A stretch of DNA of 64,000 nucleotides from Sulfitobacter donghicola DSW-25 = KCTC 12864 = JCM 14565. GTDB taxonomy: Bacteria; Pseudomonadota; Alphaproteobacteria; Rhodobacterales; Rhodobacteraceae. Both the position numbers and the translations under genes were made by a program. The notes under the pieces were generated by a model. That model was given only the letters and a program-made list of their open reading frames with translations, did no database searches and was not told the origin of the DNA. The DNA lies in contig NZ_JASF01000005.1 in NCBI RefSeq assembly GCF_000622405.1, forward strand, positions 434,001-498,000, in the 5' to 3' direction. Position 1 is the stretch's first letter, and every line of letters starts with the position of its first letter. Below, piece by piece: positions 55,005 through 62,765 of the stretch.

Positions 55005-55856
55005 TTAATTTTTACCCATCCTGTTCTTTAAAAACCGCACCAAGCTCAATAAAGCCTCTGATGTCTTTCCCTCTGCTTGGTACAGGTTGATTTTCTGCTC
55101 GGGCAGTTCTGGCAATGCCCCACCGTGTTTGATCGGTGTCAGGTTTTGCGGCTCGGTTCCCTCAATCGCGGTATGAATGGCCAAATCAGCACTGACAGTG
55201 GCATGGATGGCGCTGTCATTGTCGGTTTCCAACAACATCTGCCACCCGATATCGGCCTCATCCAATGCCGCCACCGCCTGTGGGCGGAAGGTACACAGGC
55301 GCCCATATGCGATACTTAGCGGGCGTTGCCGCCACGCCGCGCCCCCCGGTGCGCCGACCCAACGCAAGGGGCGTTCGGCAAGGGTCACACCACCCGAATC
55401 AAGCTTGGTTTCCGTTGTTAGAATGATATCGCATTCGCCCTTCGCGAACATCGATTTGAGAGTTCTGGTGTTTGAGGATTCAAGCAGCACCCGAACAGAT
55501 GGGTGGGCCGCGTTAAACTGTTTGAGAACTTCGGGGATAGCGGGATAGACGATATCATGCGGCACCCCTAGGCGCAGCGTTGCTGCGGGCTCTTGCACGG
55601 TTAGCTTCGTCACGGCTTCGTCATTCATGGCCACCATACGGCGGGCGTATTTCAAAAGGTGATCACCATTCGCCGTAAAGGCGATTCCCCGCCCTGTCCG
55701 ATCCAGCAGATCAACGCCCAGCAGTTCTTCCAGCCGTTTGAGCTGCATCGAGACCGCCGATTGGGTCAAATTCAAAAAACCAGCGGCGCGGGTGACCCCG
55801 CCAGCGTCAGCAACGGCAACCAACGCGCGCAGTGTTGCGATATCAAGATTTCTCAT
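55005..55856 (-). CDS. LysR-family transcriptional regulator
   Basis: 283 residues. The winged helix at the N-terminus (DIATLRALVAVADAGGVTRAAGFLNLTQSAVSMQLKRLEELLGVDLLDRTGRG) is typical of the LrhA/ArgP-like subgroup. A periplasmic-binding-type effector domain fills the rest (RLGVPHDIVYPAIPEVLKQFNAAHP). The gene is divergent from a DUF1127 gene with a 7-base inverted repeat between them, the classical arrangement for LysR control of the neighbour. The effector is unknown. Confidence 0.92.
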   Translation of the reverse strand: MRNLDIATLRALVAVADAGGVTRAAGFLNLTQSAVSMQLKRLEELLGVDLLDRTGRGIAFTANGDHLLKYARRMVAMNDEAVTKLTVQEPAATLRLGVPHDIVYPAIPEVLKQFNAAHPSVRVLLESSNTRTLKSMFAKGECDIILTTETKLDSGGVTLAERPLRWVGAPGGAAWRQRPLSIAYGRLCTFRPQAVAALDEADIGWQMLLETDNDSAIHATVSADLAIHTAIEGTEPQNLTPIKHGGALPELPEQKINLYQAEGKTSEALLSLVRFLKNRMGKN

Positions 55857-55888
55857 TCATCACCAATCCATATGCATTTCATCAATAA

Positions 55889-55909
55889 CATTCATTTCCA
55901 TGATGAATG
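55889..55909. promoter_or_regulatory. Candidate LysR-type binding site
   Basis: CATTCAT (55889-55895) and ATGAATG (55903-55909) form a perfect inverted repeat separated by seven bases, matching the length of an interrupted LysR T-N11-A box. It lies between the divergent LysR and DUF1127 starts, 33 bases upstream of the LysR start. A further TTCAT repeat lies at 55878-55882. Confidence 0.5.
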
Positions 55910-55975
55910 AAGATGCGCCATATATCAAGCATCGAAATGAAACAGAGAAACACATCACAGAAATTGGAGAATGAC

Positions 55976-56179
55976 ATGCGTATCGCCCTCTCAAGCCCCG
56001 TTCAAAATTCACACCGTCCCCGTCTTTCGCTAAATTCCGCCCTTGCGTTATGGCGCAGCCGCCGTGCGCTGGCCTCATTATCCCAAGAGCAGCTCAGAGA
56101 CGTCGGGCTATGCGCAAACGAGGCCCATGTCGAAGCCTCTCGCCCGATTTGGGACGCGCCAGCCTCTTGGAAGTGCTAA
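55976..56179 (+). CDS. DUF1127 small protein
   Basis: 67 residues with the DUF1127 core LWRSRRALASLSQEQLRDVGLCANEAHVEASRPIWDAP. GGAG lies six bases upstream. DUF1127 proteins are small, basic, often highly expressed in alphaproteobacteria, and some act in RNA turnover or phosphate and carbon adaptation. Divergent pairing with a LysR gene suggests it is that regulator's target. Confidence 0.88.
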   Translation: MRIALSSPVQNSHRPRLSLNSALALWRSRRALASLSQEQLRDVGLCANEAHVEASRPIWDAPASWKC

Positions 56180-56206
56180 TCAAAGGCAAAACCCCAGTGA
56201 AAAACC

Positions 56207-56235
56207 TTGAAATCAGGGCGGTGTGACACGATATT
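56207..56235 (+). promoter_or_regulatory. Promoter of the Bax-inhibitor family gene
   Basis: TTGAAA (56207-56212) and GATATT (56230-56235) are separated by 17 bases, about 50 bases before the start codon. A hairpin-capable repeat (GGGCGG, ACACG, CGTGT, CCGCCC; 56216-56251) overlaps the spacer and -10 and could be an operator. Confidence 0.45.
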
Positions 56236-56285
56236 GCACGTGTCCCCGCCCAAAACCTTTGGGTGACCAGTTTTAGGAGTTTTAA

Positions 56286-57062
56286 ATGGCAGACGTGAAT
56301 ACAATCCGGACAAGTGCCGGCAGCCGCACAGCCGCGATTGATGAAGGCCTGCGCGCCCACATGAGCAAAGTTTACGGTACAATGTCCGTAGGTATGCTGA
56401 TTACTTTTGCAGCCGCATGGGCCATTGCTGGCCTTGCAGTTACATCTGACCCAGCAGGTGCCACCATGGCATTGCGTGAGGGGCAGTATCTAACCGGTTT
56501 GGGTCAGGCTCTTTATGCTTCCCCGCTGAAATACCTAATCATGTTTGCGCCGCTTTTGTTTGTCTTTGGCTTTGGTGCCGCGATTAACCGCATCTCGGCT
56601 GCTGCTGCGCAGATGATGTTCTACGTATTCGCCTTTGTGATGGGCCTGTCGATGAGCTCGATCTTCCTTGTGTTCACGGGCGTTTCGATCATTCAGGTTT
56701 TCTTGGTCACTTCCATCGCTTTTGCTGGCCTGTCCCTCTGGGGCTACACCACGAAAAAGGACATCTCCGGTTGGGGTAGCTTCTTGATCATGGGTGTGAT
56801 TGGTCTGATCGTTGCCTCCATCGTCAGCATGTTCTTCCCGAACCCTGCGTTGGTTTTTGCGATCTCTGCGATCGGTGTGCTGATCTTTGCTGGCCTTACA
56901 GCTTATGACACGCAGCGTATCAAAACCGACTACATCGCGCACGCACAGCACGGCGATACGGAATGGTTGGGCAAATCCGCCATCATGGGCGCGCTGAGCC
57001 TGTATCTGAACTTTATCAACATGTTCATGATGTTGCTGCAGCTGTTCGGCAGCCGCGAGTAA
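56286..57062 (+). CDS. Bax inhibitor-1/YccA family membrane protein
   Basis: 258 residues, about seven membrane helices. A cytosolic N-terminal tail (ADVNTIRTSAGSRTAAIDEGLRAHMSKVYGTMSVGMLITFAAAWA) leads into the UPF0005/BI-1 core with a LSMSSIFLVFTGVSIIQVFLVTSIAFAGLSLWGYTTKKDIS region. The end LTAYDTQRIKTDY..LYLNFINMFMMLLQLFGSRE carries the conserved Asp and Tyr. YccA-like proteins interact with FtsH or leak Ca2+/H+ across the inner membrane. AGGAG precedes the start. Confidence 0.93.
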   Translation: MADVNTIRTSAGSRTAAIDEGLRAHMSKVYGTMSVGMLITFAAAWAIAGLAVTSDPAGATMALREGQYLTGLGQALYASPLKYLIMFAPLLFVFGFGAAINRISAAAAQMMFYVFAFVMGLSMSSIFLVFTGVSIIQVFLVTSIAFAGLSLWGYTTKKDISGWGSFLIMGVIGLIVASIVSMFFPNPALVFAISAIGVLIFAGLTAYDTQRIKTDYIAHAQHGDTEWLGKSAIMGALSLYLNFINMFMMLLQLFGSRE

Positions 57063-57086
57063 TCGCCGCCACATTGCACGACAATC

Positions 57087-57118
57087 AAAGCCGCTCCTTC
57101 GGGGGCGGCTTTTTTTCA
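57087..57118 (+). terminator. Rho-independent terminator after the Bax-inhibitor family gene
   Basis: AAAGCCGCTCC pairs with GGGGCGGCTTT (one G-T pair) around a TTCG tetraloop, followed by more T residues. It is 24 bases after the stop codon. Confidence 0.9.
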
Positions 57119-57130
57119 TGGGAGAGACCG

Positions 57131-57439
57131 ATGCTAGAGCTAAGACCAAACTGCGAGATGTGTGATCGTGACCTGCCGCCAGAGAGCGCAGATGCGCGTA
57201 TCTGTACCTATGAGTGCACCTTTTGCGCTGACTGCGTCGAAACGGTTTTGCATAATGTTTGTCCGAACTGTGGAGGTGGTTTTGTCCCCCGCCCCATCAG
57301 GCCCAAAACGGCCCACCGTGACGGCACTGGCCTGCGCCACCACCCAGCAGGCATCAAACGGCGCAAGCTAAAGTGGACCACAGCGGACATCAGCGCCTTT
57401 GTCGCGAAACGCAGACATATCACGCCAGAAGATCGCTAA
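57131..57439 (+). CDS. DUF1272 zinc-binding small protein
   Basis: 102 residues. The first half is the DUF1272 domain: LELRPNCEMCDRDLPPESADARICTYECTFCADCVETVLHNVCPNCGGGFVPRP, with eight Cys arranged as CxxC, CxxxC/CxxC and CPNC pairs that probably bind two zinc ions. The C-terminal half is basic and lower in complexity. The function is unknown. GGAGAG lies before the ATG, directly after the terminator hairpin. Its stop overlaps the convergent gene by four bases. Confidence 0.88.
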   Translation: MLELRPNCEMCDRDLPPESADARICTYECTFCADCVETVLHNVCPNCGGGFVPRPIRPKTAHRDGTGLRHHPAGIKRRKLKWTTADISAFVAKRRHITPEDR

Positions 57440-57957
57440 AGCGCCTCAAACCCCTGCACAAAGGCACGTACCTCGCGCAGGCTTTGCAAGTGGTAAAGCT
57501 TCACCCCTTGGCCATGTGCCGAAATGCTATCAACCATCCGCTGCTGCGCGGCGCGGTGGTCTTGCCAGAGGAATTTGAGGAAGGACATCGTCTTTGCGTC
57601 AAACCGCTGCACGCAATCAACGGGCATATCGGGGCGCGAACGCCCTCTGTAGTGAAACGTGCGGCGTATCACCCGCCACAGGCGGAGCGAAAGGGGCAGA
57701 TCGAGCCAGATCAGCATATCGCAACGCGCCATTCGGTTGGGGAAGGTTTCGGATATCACGCCTTCAATCACCCAACTGTCTTTTGCTTCTATTTCAGCAA
57801 CGCGCGCCAGTTTTTCCGCCTCTGGTCTTTGGGCCCAATTGGGCATCCAGAAAATCTGATCCAGATGAAATACAGGCAGACCAGTTTTCGCGCCAATCTG
57901 TAGCGCCAAAGTCGACTTTCCAGCGCCCCCGCTTCCCACGATCATGATACGTCTCAC
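57436..57957 (-). CDS. P-loop kinase-like protein (adenylate kinase/FlaR-related)
   Basis: 173 residues. Walker A GSGGAGKSTLALQIG is followed by LPVFHLDQIFWMPNWAQRP, a substrate segment of the FlaR/topology-modulation-like NTPases, and VIEGVISETFPNRMARCDMLIWLDLP. RVIRRTFHYRGRSRPDMP supplies the Arg-rich lid. This group is related to adenylate and shikimate kinases; the substrate is unknown. A bidirectional terminator lies just upstream of the start. Confidence 0.85.
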   Translation of the reverse strand: MRRIMIVGSGGAGKSTLALQIGAKTGLPVFHLDQIFWMPNWAQRPEAEKLARVAEIEAKDSWVIEGVISETFPNRMARCDMLIWLDLPLSLRLWRVIRRTFHYRGRSRPDMPVDCVQRFDAKTMSFLKFLWQDHRAAQQRMVDSISAHGQGVKLYHLQSLREVRAFVQGFEAL

Positions 57958-57980
57958 AGAAACCCCTCCCCCAAAAACGC

Positions 57981-58007
57981 AAAAAGCCGCGCAAACTGCG
58001 CGGCTTT
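57981..58007 (-). terminator. Rho-independent terminator of rpmG
   Basis: A perfect 11-base stem AAAGCCGCGCA / TGCGCGGCTTT has an AAC loop and, on the minus strand, a TTTTTGCGTTTTT tail. It lies 24 bases past the rpmG stop and separates rpmG from the P-loop gene. Confidence 0.92.
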
Positions 58008-58030
58008 AACTGCATCAAAGAATGGCGATC

Positions 58031-58198
58031 TTACTTGATCTTGCCTTCTTTGTATTCAACGTGCTTGCGCGCAACGGGGTCGTATTTTTTGATGACCATT
58101 TTTTCGGTCATGGTGCGTGCGTTCTTTTTGGTTACGTAGAAGTGGCCTGTGCCCGCGGACGAGTTCAGACGGATCTTGATCGTGGTTGGCTTAGCCAT
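58031..58198 (-). CDS. rpmG: 50S ribosomal protein L33
   Basis: 55 residues, [21 protein letters not shown] followed by [34 protein letters not shown]. This is the Cys-free alphaproteobacterial L33 form. GGAGAAG precedes the start. A promoter and terminator bracket it, so it is monocistronic. The longer upstream-extended frame is not real coding sequence. Confidence 0.97.
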   Translation of the reverse strand: MAKPTTIKIRLNSSAGTGHFYVTKKNARTMTEKMVIKKYDPVARKHVEYKEGKIK

Positions 58199-58260
58199 TT
58201 TATCTTCTCCTGTGCAGCGGCACGCCCATTTGGCGCGCGCGCGTAATCTGTGTTCATCGG

Positions 58261-58288
58261 CTTCTACCTTCGCAACCGCCTGAGTCAA
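58261..58288 (-). promoter_or_regulatory. Probable promoter of rpmG
   Basis: On the minus strand TTGACT (58283-58288) is followed after 16 bases by TAGAAG (58261-58266), about 60 bases upstream of the ATG. The -35 is good and the -10 matches four of six positions. Confidence 0.5.
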
Positions 58289-58348
58289 CCCCGTATTGCA
58301 ATTAGGGGCCCTTGGAGGGCGAAATTTTCACTCTTGGAAAGCGGATAT

Positions 58349-58761
58349 TTGCGCGGAGGGCCTATAAGCCGGATTTTGTCCCGATGAAACGTTTGCACGC
58401 CTCATCATAGATGACCATTCCTCTGACCATGTCGTTGCCGACACAGCTACAGCCGCCAACCCGGACCTGCTGGAGCATAAGAAGCTCCGCCGGTTGCCCG
58501 AAGACAAACGCGGCACGCGGTCCCTATTTGGCGTTGCTCCCAGTGGGGCTTGCCTTGCCGCTGCTGTTACCAGCCGCGCGGTGGGCTCTTACCCCACCGT
58601 TTCACCCTTACCCTTCCCGCAGGAAGGGCGGTTTATTTTCTGTGGCGCTTTCCGTCGGGTTACCCCGCCCGGGCGTTACCCGGCACCGTCTCTTATTGGA
58701 GTCCGGACTTTCCTCCCTGTCACCCGAAGATGACACAGCAGCCATCCAGCCCTCCGCGCAA
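58349..58761 (-). ncRNA. rnpB: RNase P RNA, bacterial type A
   Basis: About 413 nt. P1 pairs the 5' end TTGCGCGGAGGG (58750-58761) with the 3' end CCCTCCGCGCAA (58349-58360), 12 perfect pairs. The universal core GGAAAGTCCGGACTCC follows the 5' stem, and ACAGAAAATAAACCGCC, the conserved P4 partner region, is in the second half. The RNA is the catalytic subunit that trims tRNA 5' leaders. Ends are taken from the P1 helix and may be off by a few bases. Confidence 0.95.
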
Positions 58762-58767
58762 GGCGGG

Positions 58768-58796
58768 ATTTACGCGGTTGATGGGGTTGGGGTCAA
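58768..58796 (-). promoter_or_regulatory. Promoter of rnpB
   Basis: On the minus strand TTGACC (58791-58796), a 17-base spacer and GTAAAT (58768-58773) place the start of transcription about seven bases later, exactly at the 5' end of the P1 helix. Confidence 0.75.
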
Positions 58797-58818
58797 TGGC
58801 GGGTTTGCGCAAAGCTGG

Positions 58819-59466
58819 TCAAAGGACAAAGTCTGCGCGGCATAGTGGCCCCCTGCGCCAAGGCGCGCGACGCAAGCGGGTGCTGGTGAGCAGATCCCCA
58901 AAAGGAGCCTCGGCACTAAATCCCGCCTCTTTGGCCGCCAAACGAAAGGCCCCTTCATCCAACGCGCCAACCTCGCGTTGCTGGGCTGGGGCAGCCAGTC
59001 CAAGGCGCTCTAGCCGAAGCCAGTCAAAATGGGCACCAGGGTCGCTTTTTCGCCCCGGAGCCATGTCGGAGTGGCCGATGACCCCTTCGGGACCAATATG
59101 CCACCGCTGCATGATCCCTTTGATCAGCACCTCAAGCGCGTCCATCTGCGCAGCAGCAAACGGGTGATTGCCGCGATTGTCCAATTCAATCCCGATAGAA
59201 CGCGAATTGATGTCGTCCTCGCCCTGCCACTCACCCGCGCCTGCGTGCCATGCGCGCAGGTCCTCTTGGACCATCTGGGTGACGGTTCCTTGTGGGTCAA
59301 TCAGGTAATGCGCCGAGACTTCGGCAACAGGGTCGCACAGCCGTTCAATCGCGGCCTCGGCGCTGTCCATTGCGGTGTAATGTATGACGATCAGCTTCGG
59401 TTGCAGCCCGTCCCTGCGCGGTCCGCAATTCGGAGATTGCCGAAAGACCACATCTGTTTGGGGCAT
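58819..59466 (-). CDS. AmpD-like N-acetylmuramoyl-L-alanine amidase
   Basis: 215 residues. Amidase_2 fold with IVIHYTAMDSAEAAIERL (zinc His), SAHYLIDPQGTVTQMVQED, RAWHAGAGEW, SIGIELDNRG and VIGHSDMAPGRKSDPG (zinc His and catalytic Asp/Lys). A C-terminal extension of about 60 residues is common in this family. There is no signal peptide, so it is probably the cytosolic enzyme that recycles anhydromuropeptides. TAATG links it to the preceding lipoprotein gene. Its end runs close to the rnpB promoter. Confidence 0.92.
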   Translation of the reverse strand: MPQTDVVFRQSPNCGPRRDGLQPKLIVIHYTAMDSAEAAIERLCDPVAEVSAHYLIDPQGTVTQMVQEDLRAWHAGAGEWQGEDDINSRSIGIELDNRGNHPFAAAQMDALEVLIKGIMQRWHIGPEGVIGHSDMAPGRKSDPGAHFDWLRLERLGLAAPAQQREVGALDEGAFRLAAKEAGFSAEAPFGDLLTSTRLRRAPWRRGPLCRADFVL

Positions 59467-60215
59467 TAGTTGCCCAAAGTGCGGTAAACCGATGGATCCC
59501 ATGAACAGGCATAGCCATCCCCATCAGGGTCCATACCGTTACGGTCTTTCTGGGGACCACCTGCGGCCAAAAACTCTGACTGCGCCTGATCGAGGTGCGG
59601 GAATTTCCCACAGCTGCGTTCAAATTTCTTCGTCGCGTTAAAGCGGCTCCGCTTATACAGTTTGGTGCCAACGGGATGCGAGCTGGCCAAAGCATAGGCC
59701 ACGATGTTCGGGCCCGTTTCAGACCGCTCAGGCAGGGCTTGGGGCTGGATCACCTGATATTGTGCGCGGTTGGCAGCGATGCGCGCGGCATCGCTTTCGA
59801 TGCTGCGCTGGCCTGTAACAGCGTCAAAGCTGTTTTCCTGACTGATGCCAGTCGCGCTGTTAACCACCGCTGGCGGCGGGTTGGACGGGCTTGCCTCAAC
59901 AGGTGGCACGCCTGAATTTGCCGCAGCAGCGGCCAGACGCTCTGCGTCAGCGGGCTGGCCCGTTTGCGCAAGGATTGCAGTGGTCTGAGCTGCCGTATCA
60001 GCCGCGGACCCTGTCGCAGGCAGACTTCGTGCACTTACACCTGGTGCGGCTGGGACGGTTTGCTGGCCCGTTGTCAGCGCAACATCGCGATTGGCGCGCT
60101 GTGCGTCGAATGTTTGGTCAAACCCAACGCCAAAACGGCTATCCTCAGGCGCTGCCGGTTGACAGGCCGCCACAGCAGCCAAGGCACATGCCCCTAGCAC
60201 AAATCGAACACTCAT
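59466..60215 (-). CDS. Excalibur-domain lipoprotein
   Basis: 249 residues. The signal peptide ends in a lipobox (VAAC, Cys18). A long low-complexity Ala/Pro/Ser/Gln-rich region follows (about 20-150). The C-terminus has GTKLYKRSRFNATKKFERSCGKFPHLDQAQSEFLAAGGPQKD and then the Excalibur calcium motif DRNGMDPDGDGYACSWDPS (D-x-D-G-D-G-x-A-C). It is likely an envelope protein that binds calcium; coupling to an amidase gene suggests a cell-wall role. ATGs at 60218 and 60236 are alternatives. Confidence 0.87.
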   Translation of the reverse strand: MSVRFVLGACALAAVAACQPAAPEDSRFGVGFDQTFDAQRANRDVALTTGQQTVPAAPGVSARSLPATGSAADTAAQTTAILAQTGQPADAERLAAAAANSGVPPVEASPSNPPPAVVNSATGISQENSFDAVTGQRSIESDAARIAANRAQYQVIQPQALPERSETGPNIVAYALASSHPVGTKLYKRSRFNATKKFERSCGKFPHLDQAQSEFLAAGGPQKDRNGMDPDGDGYACSWDPSVYRTLGN

Positions 60216-60256
60216 CATCTCAAAAGCCTGCATCATCTGTTACGCATTGGCGCCGT

Positions 60257-61747
60257 TTACCACCATTTGTTTGGTTTGGCTACAAAACCTGCCGCTTGTT
60301 CAAGCGCATAGGCGGAAGATAGCAAATCGGCTTCCTCCCACGGGCGGCCGATCAACTGGAGACCCAAGGGCAAACCCTGACTGTCAGTCCCTGTTGGTAC
60401 CGCGATCCCGGGAAGGCCAGCGAGGTTCACCGTGACGGTGAAAACATCGTTTAGATACATTTTGATCGGGTCTGCATCCGTCATTTCACCAAGGCCAAAG
60501 GCCGCTGACGGTGTTGCTGGCGTCAGGATGCTGTCGATGCCTGCTGCGAACACGTCGTCAAAGTCTTTCTTGATCAACGCACGTACACGGCGGGCACGGT
60601 TATAGTAGGCATCGTAGAAACCTGCGGACAAAACATATGTCCCAACCATCACGCGGCGCTGCACCTCAGAGCCAAAGCCCTCGGCGCGGGTTTTTTCGTA
60701 CATCTCGGTGATGCCGTCCCCTGCGTCCAGCTTGGCGCGGTGGCCATACCGCACACCATCATAGCGCGCGAGGTTCGAAGAAGCCTCGGCTGGGGCGATC
60801 ACGTAATAGGCTGGCAATGCGTATTTGGTGTGCGGCAGAGAGATTTCGACAATCTCGGCGCCTGCGTCTTTCAGCATGGCTGTGCCATCCGCCCAGAGCT
60901 TTTCGATCTCGGCGGGCATGCCGTCCATGTGGTATTCTTTTGGGATACCGATCTTTTTGCCGCGAATATCGCCTGTCAGGGCCGCCTCAAAATTCGGCAC
61001 TGGCAGATCCATGCTGGTGCTGTCTTTTGGATCATAGCTGGCCATCGCTTCGAGCATGATCGCCGCGTCGCGCACGGATTTGGTCATCGGCCCCGCCTGA
61101 TCCAGCGAAGAGGCAAAGGCCACAACGCCCCAGCGGGAACAACGGCCATAGGTTGGTTTGATCCCAACCGTACCCGTAAACGCCGCTGGCTGGCGGATGG
61201 AACCGCCCGTATCCGTCCCCGTTGCCGCAAGGCATAGATCAGCCGCAACCGCAGCCGCAGACCCACCGGACGAGCCACCCGGTGTGAGCGGTGTTTCTTC
61301 GTTCCCACGACGCCACGGGCTAACCGCGTTGCCGTATGTCGATGTCTCGTTAGATGACCCCATCGCGAATTCATCCATGTTGAGCTTGCCCAACATAACA
61401 GCACCCGCGTCAGCCAAGTTTTGGCTCACGGTAGATTCGTATTCGGGCTTGAACCCCTCCAGAATGCGCGACCCTGCTTGGGAAGGCACACCTTTGGTGC
61501 AGAACAGATCTTTCATGCCGATTGGCAGGCCGCACATTGCGGGCGCATCATCGTTGCCCTTAAGGCGTTCGTCAGCCGCGGCTGCGCGCTCCATCGCAAT
61601 TTCGGGCGTCTGGTGGACAAAAGCGTTCAACGCCCCCGCACCTTCAATCGCCTTCAGGCAGGCTTCGGTCAGCTCTTTTGAGGTTGTTTCACCTTTGCGC
61701 AGGGCATCACGTGCTTCGGCAAGGCCAAGTTTGTTCAGTTCAGTCAT
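60257..61747 (-). CDS. gatA: Glutamyl-tRNA(Gln)/aspartyl-tRNA(Asn) amidotransferase subunit A
   Basis: 496 residues of the amidase signature family. The Ser-cisSer-Lys triad is seen in [15 protein letters not shown] (Lys) and [34 protein letters not shown] (Ser pair). It hydrolyses glutamine and feeds ammonia to GatB for converting Glu-tRNA-Gln. gatB is not adjacent, as is common in alphaproteobacteria. The ATG shares a base with the gatC stop. Confidence 0.97.
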   Translation of the reverse strand: MTELNKLGLAEARDALRKGETTSKELTEACLKAIEGAGALNAFVHQTPEIAMERAAAADERLKGNDDAPAMCGLPIGMKDLFCTKGVPSQAGSRILEGFKPEYESTVSQNLADAGAVMLGKLNMDEFAMGSSNETSTYGNAVSPWRRGNEETPLTPGGSSGGSAAAVAADLCLAATGTDTGGSIRQPAAFTGTVGIKPTYGRCSRWGVVAFASSLDQAGPMTKSVRDAAIMLEAMASYDPKDSTSMDLPVPNFEAALTGDIRGKKIGIPKEYHMDGMPAEIEKLWADGTAMLKDAGAEIVEISLPHTKYALPAYYVIAPAEASSNLARYDGVRYGHRAKLDAGDGITEMYEKTRAEGFGSEVQRRVMVGTYVLSAGFYDAYYNRARRVRALIKKDFDDVFAAGIDSILTPATPSAAFGLGEMTDADPIKMYLNDVFTVTVNLAGLPGIAVPTGTDSQGLPLGLQLIGRPWEEADLLSSAYALEQAAGFVAKPNKWW

Positions 61748-62034
61748 TATTCAACCACCTTCGGCACAGCAAAGAACCCTTCACGCGCATCTGGCGCATT
61801 TTTCAAAATCGCTTCCTGCTGTTCGCCATCTGCAACTACATCCTCGCGGCGTTTCAAACGCTGCGGTGTTACCGAGGTCATAGGTTCGACCCCTTCGATA
61901 TCCACTTCGCCCAATTGTTCGATGAAGCCGAGAATCGTGTTAAATTCCTGTGCCAGCTCGGGCAGAGCTTCAGGTTCAACTTTGATACGGGCCAGTTTTG
62001 CAACCCGCGCGGCGGTGCTTTCATCAATCGACAT
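61747..62034 (-). CDS. gatC: Aspartyl/glutamyl-tRNA amidotransferase subunit C
   Basis: 95 residues, full-length Gat[48 protein letters not shown], followed by the [35 protein letters not shown] tail that wraps around GatA. It stabilises the GatCAB complex. First gene of the gatC-gatA pair. Confidence 0.97.
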   Translation of the reverse strand: MSIDESTAARVAKLARIKVEPEALPELAQEFNTILGFIEQLGEVDIEGVEPMTSVTPQRLKRREDVVADGEQQEAILKNAPDAREGFFAVPKVVE

Positions 62035-62261
62035 AGGTTTTCCTCATCTACTTATTTGTCCTGTACCCCCCTCGCGCCGCTGCCGCAAGTCACACAGGCG
62101 GCCAAGCGGCAGACTGCCTGTGAATTTTTACCCCCTGCCCGCGCCATACGCGATCCACGGGTCAAACAGGTGGCATTACCAGCGCATCACAGGGAGAGCC
62201 CGAGGGTGGACAGCTCATTCCATTTGTGAGCCGCAAAAAAGGGTAACGTCTAAGCCGCCAA

Positions 62262-62714
62262 TTAGCCTCGCTTGGCGCCGAAAAATTCTTTGAGCAAAAT
62301 CGCCGCTTCTTGCTCCGCGATCCCGTCATACACTTCGGGTACGTGGTGGCATTGTGAATGTGAAAACACCCGTGGCCCCAGTGCTACGCCGCCTGATTTC
62401 GGGTCTGACGCGCCATAATACAGGCGTTCGATCCGCGCATGAGCAATAGCACCAGCGCACATCGGGCATGGCTCTAGGGTGACATAGAGATCGCAACCGA
62501 TCAGCCGTTCGCTGTTCAGCTTTTCACAGGCGGCGCGAATGGCCAATATTTCGGCGTGGGCTGTTGGATCGTTGGTTTCGCGGGTGCGATTGCCCTCTTG
62601 TGCTATGACTTTGCCCTTTGGGCAAACAATGACAGCCCCCACAGGCACTTCCCCCCGCGCAGCTGCTGCGCGGGCCTCTTTCAGAGCGGTATCCATAAAC
62701 GACGTAAAGGCCAT
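62262..62714 (-). CDS. tadA: tRNA-specific adenosine deaminase
   Basis: 150 residues. Zinc and catalytic motifs are TAHAEILAIRAA (HAE) and LEPCPMCAGAIAHARIERLYYGA (PCxxC). It deaminates A34 to inosine in tRNA-Arg(ACG). The substrate-specific stretch SGGVALGPRVFSHSQCHHVPEVYDGI fits TadA rather than guanine or cytosine deaminase. It is divergent from rluB with a 51-base gap. Confidence 0.95.
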   Translation of the reverse strand: MAFTSFMDTALKEARAAAARGEVPVGAVIVCPKGKVIAQEGNRTRETNDPTAHAEILAIRAACEKLNSERLIGCDLYVTLEPCPMCAGAIAHARIERLYYGASDPKSGGVALGPRVFSHSQCHHVPEVYDGIAEQEAAILLKEFFGAKRG

Positions 62715-62765
62715 GGGTCTAAATGGGGTTAAAACCCTCCCTTTCGCAAGGGGGGCGGTTACGCT

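Noticed and set aside
58199..58288. N-terminal extension of the L33 frame
   Set aside because: The extra residues lie over the promoter and ribosome-binding site; ribosomal protein L33 starts at MAKPTT.
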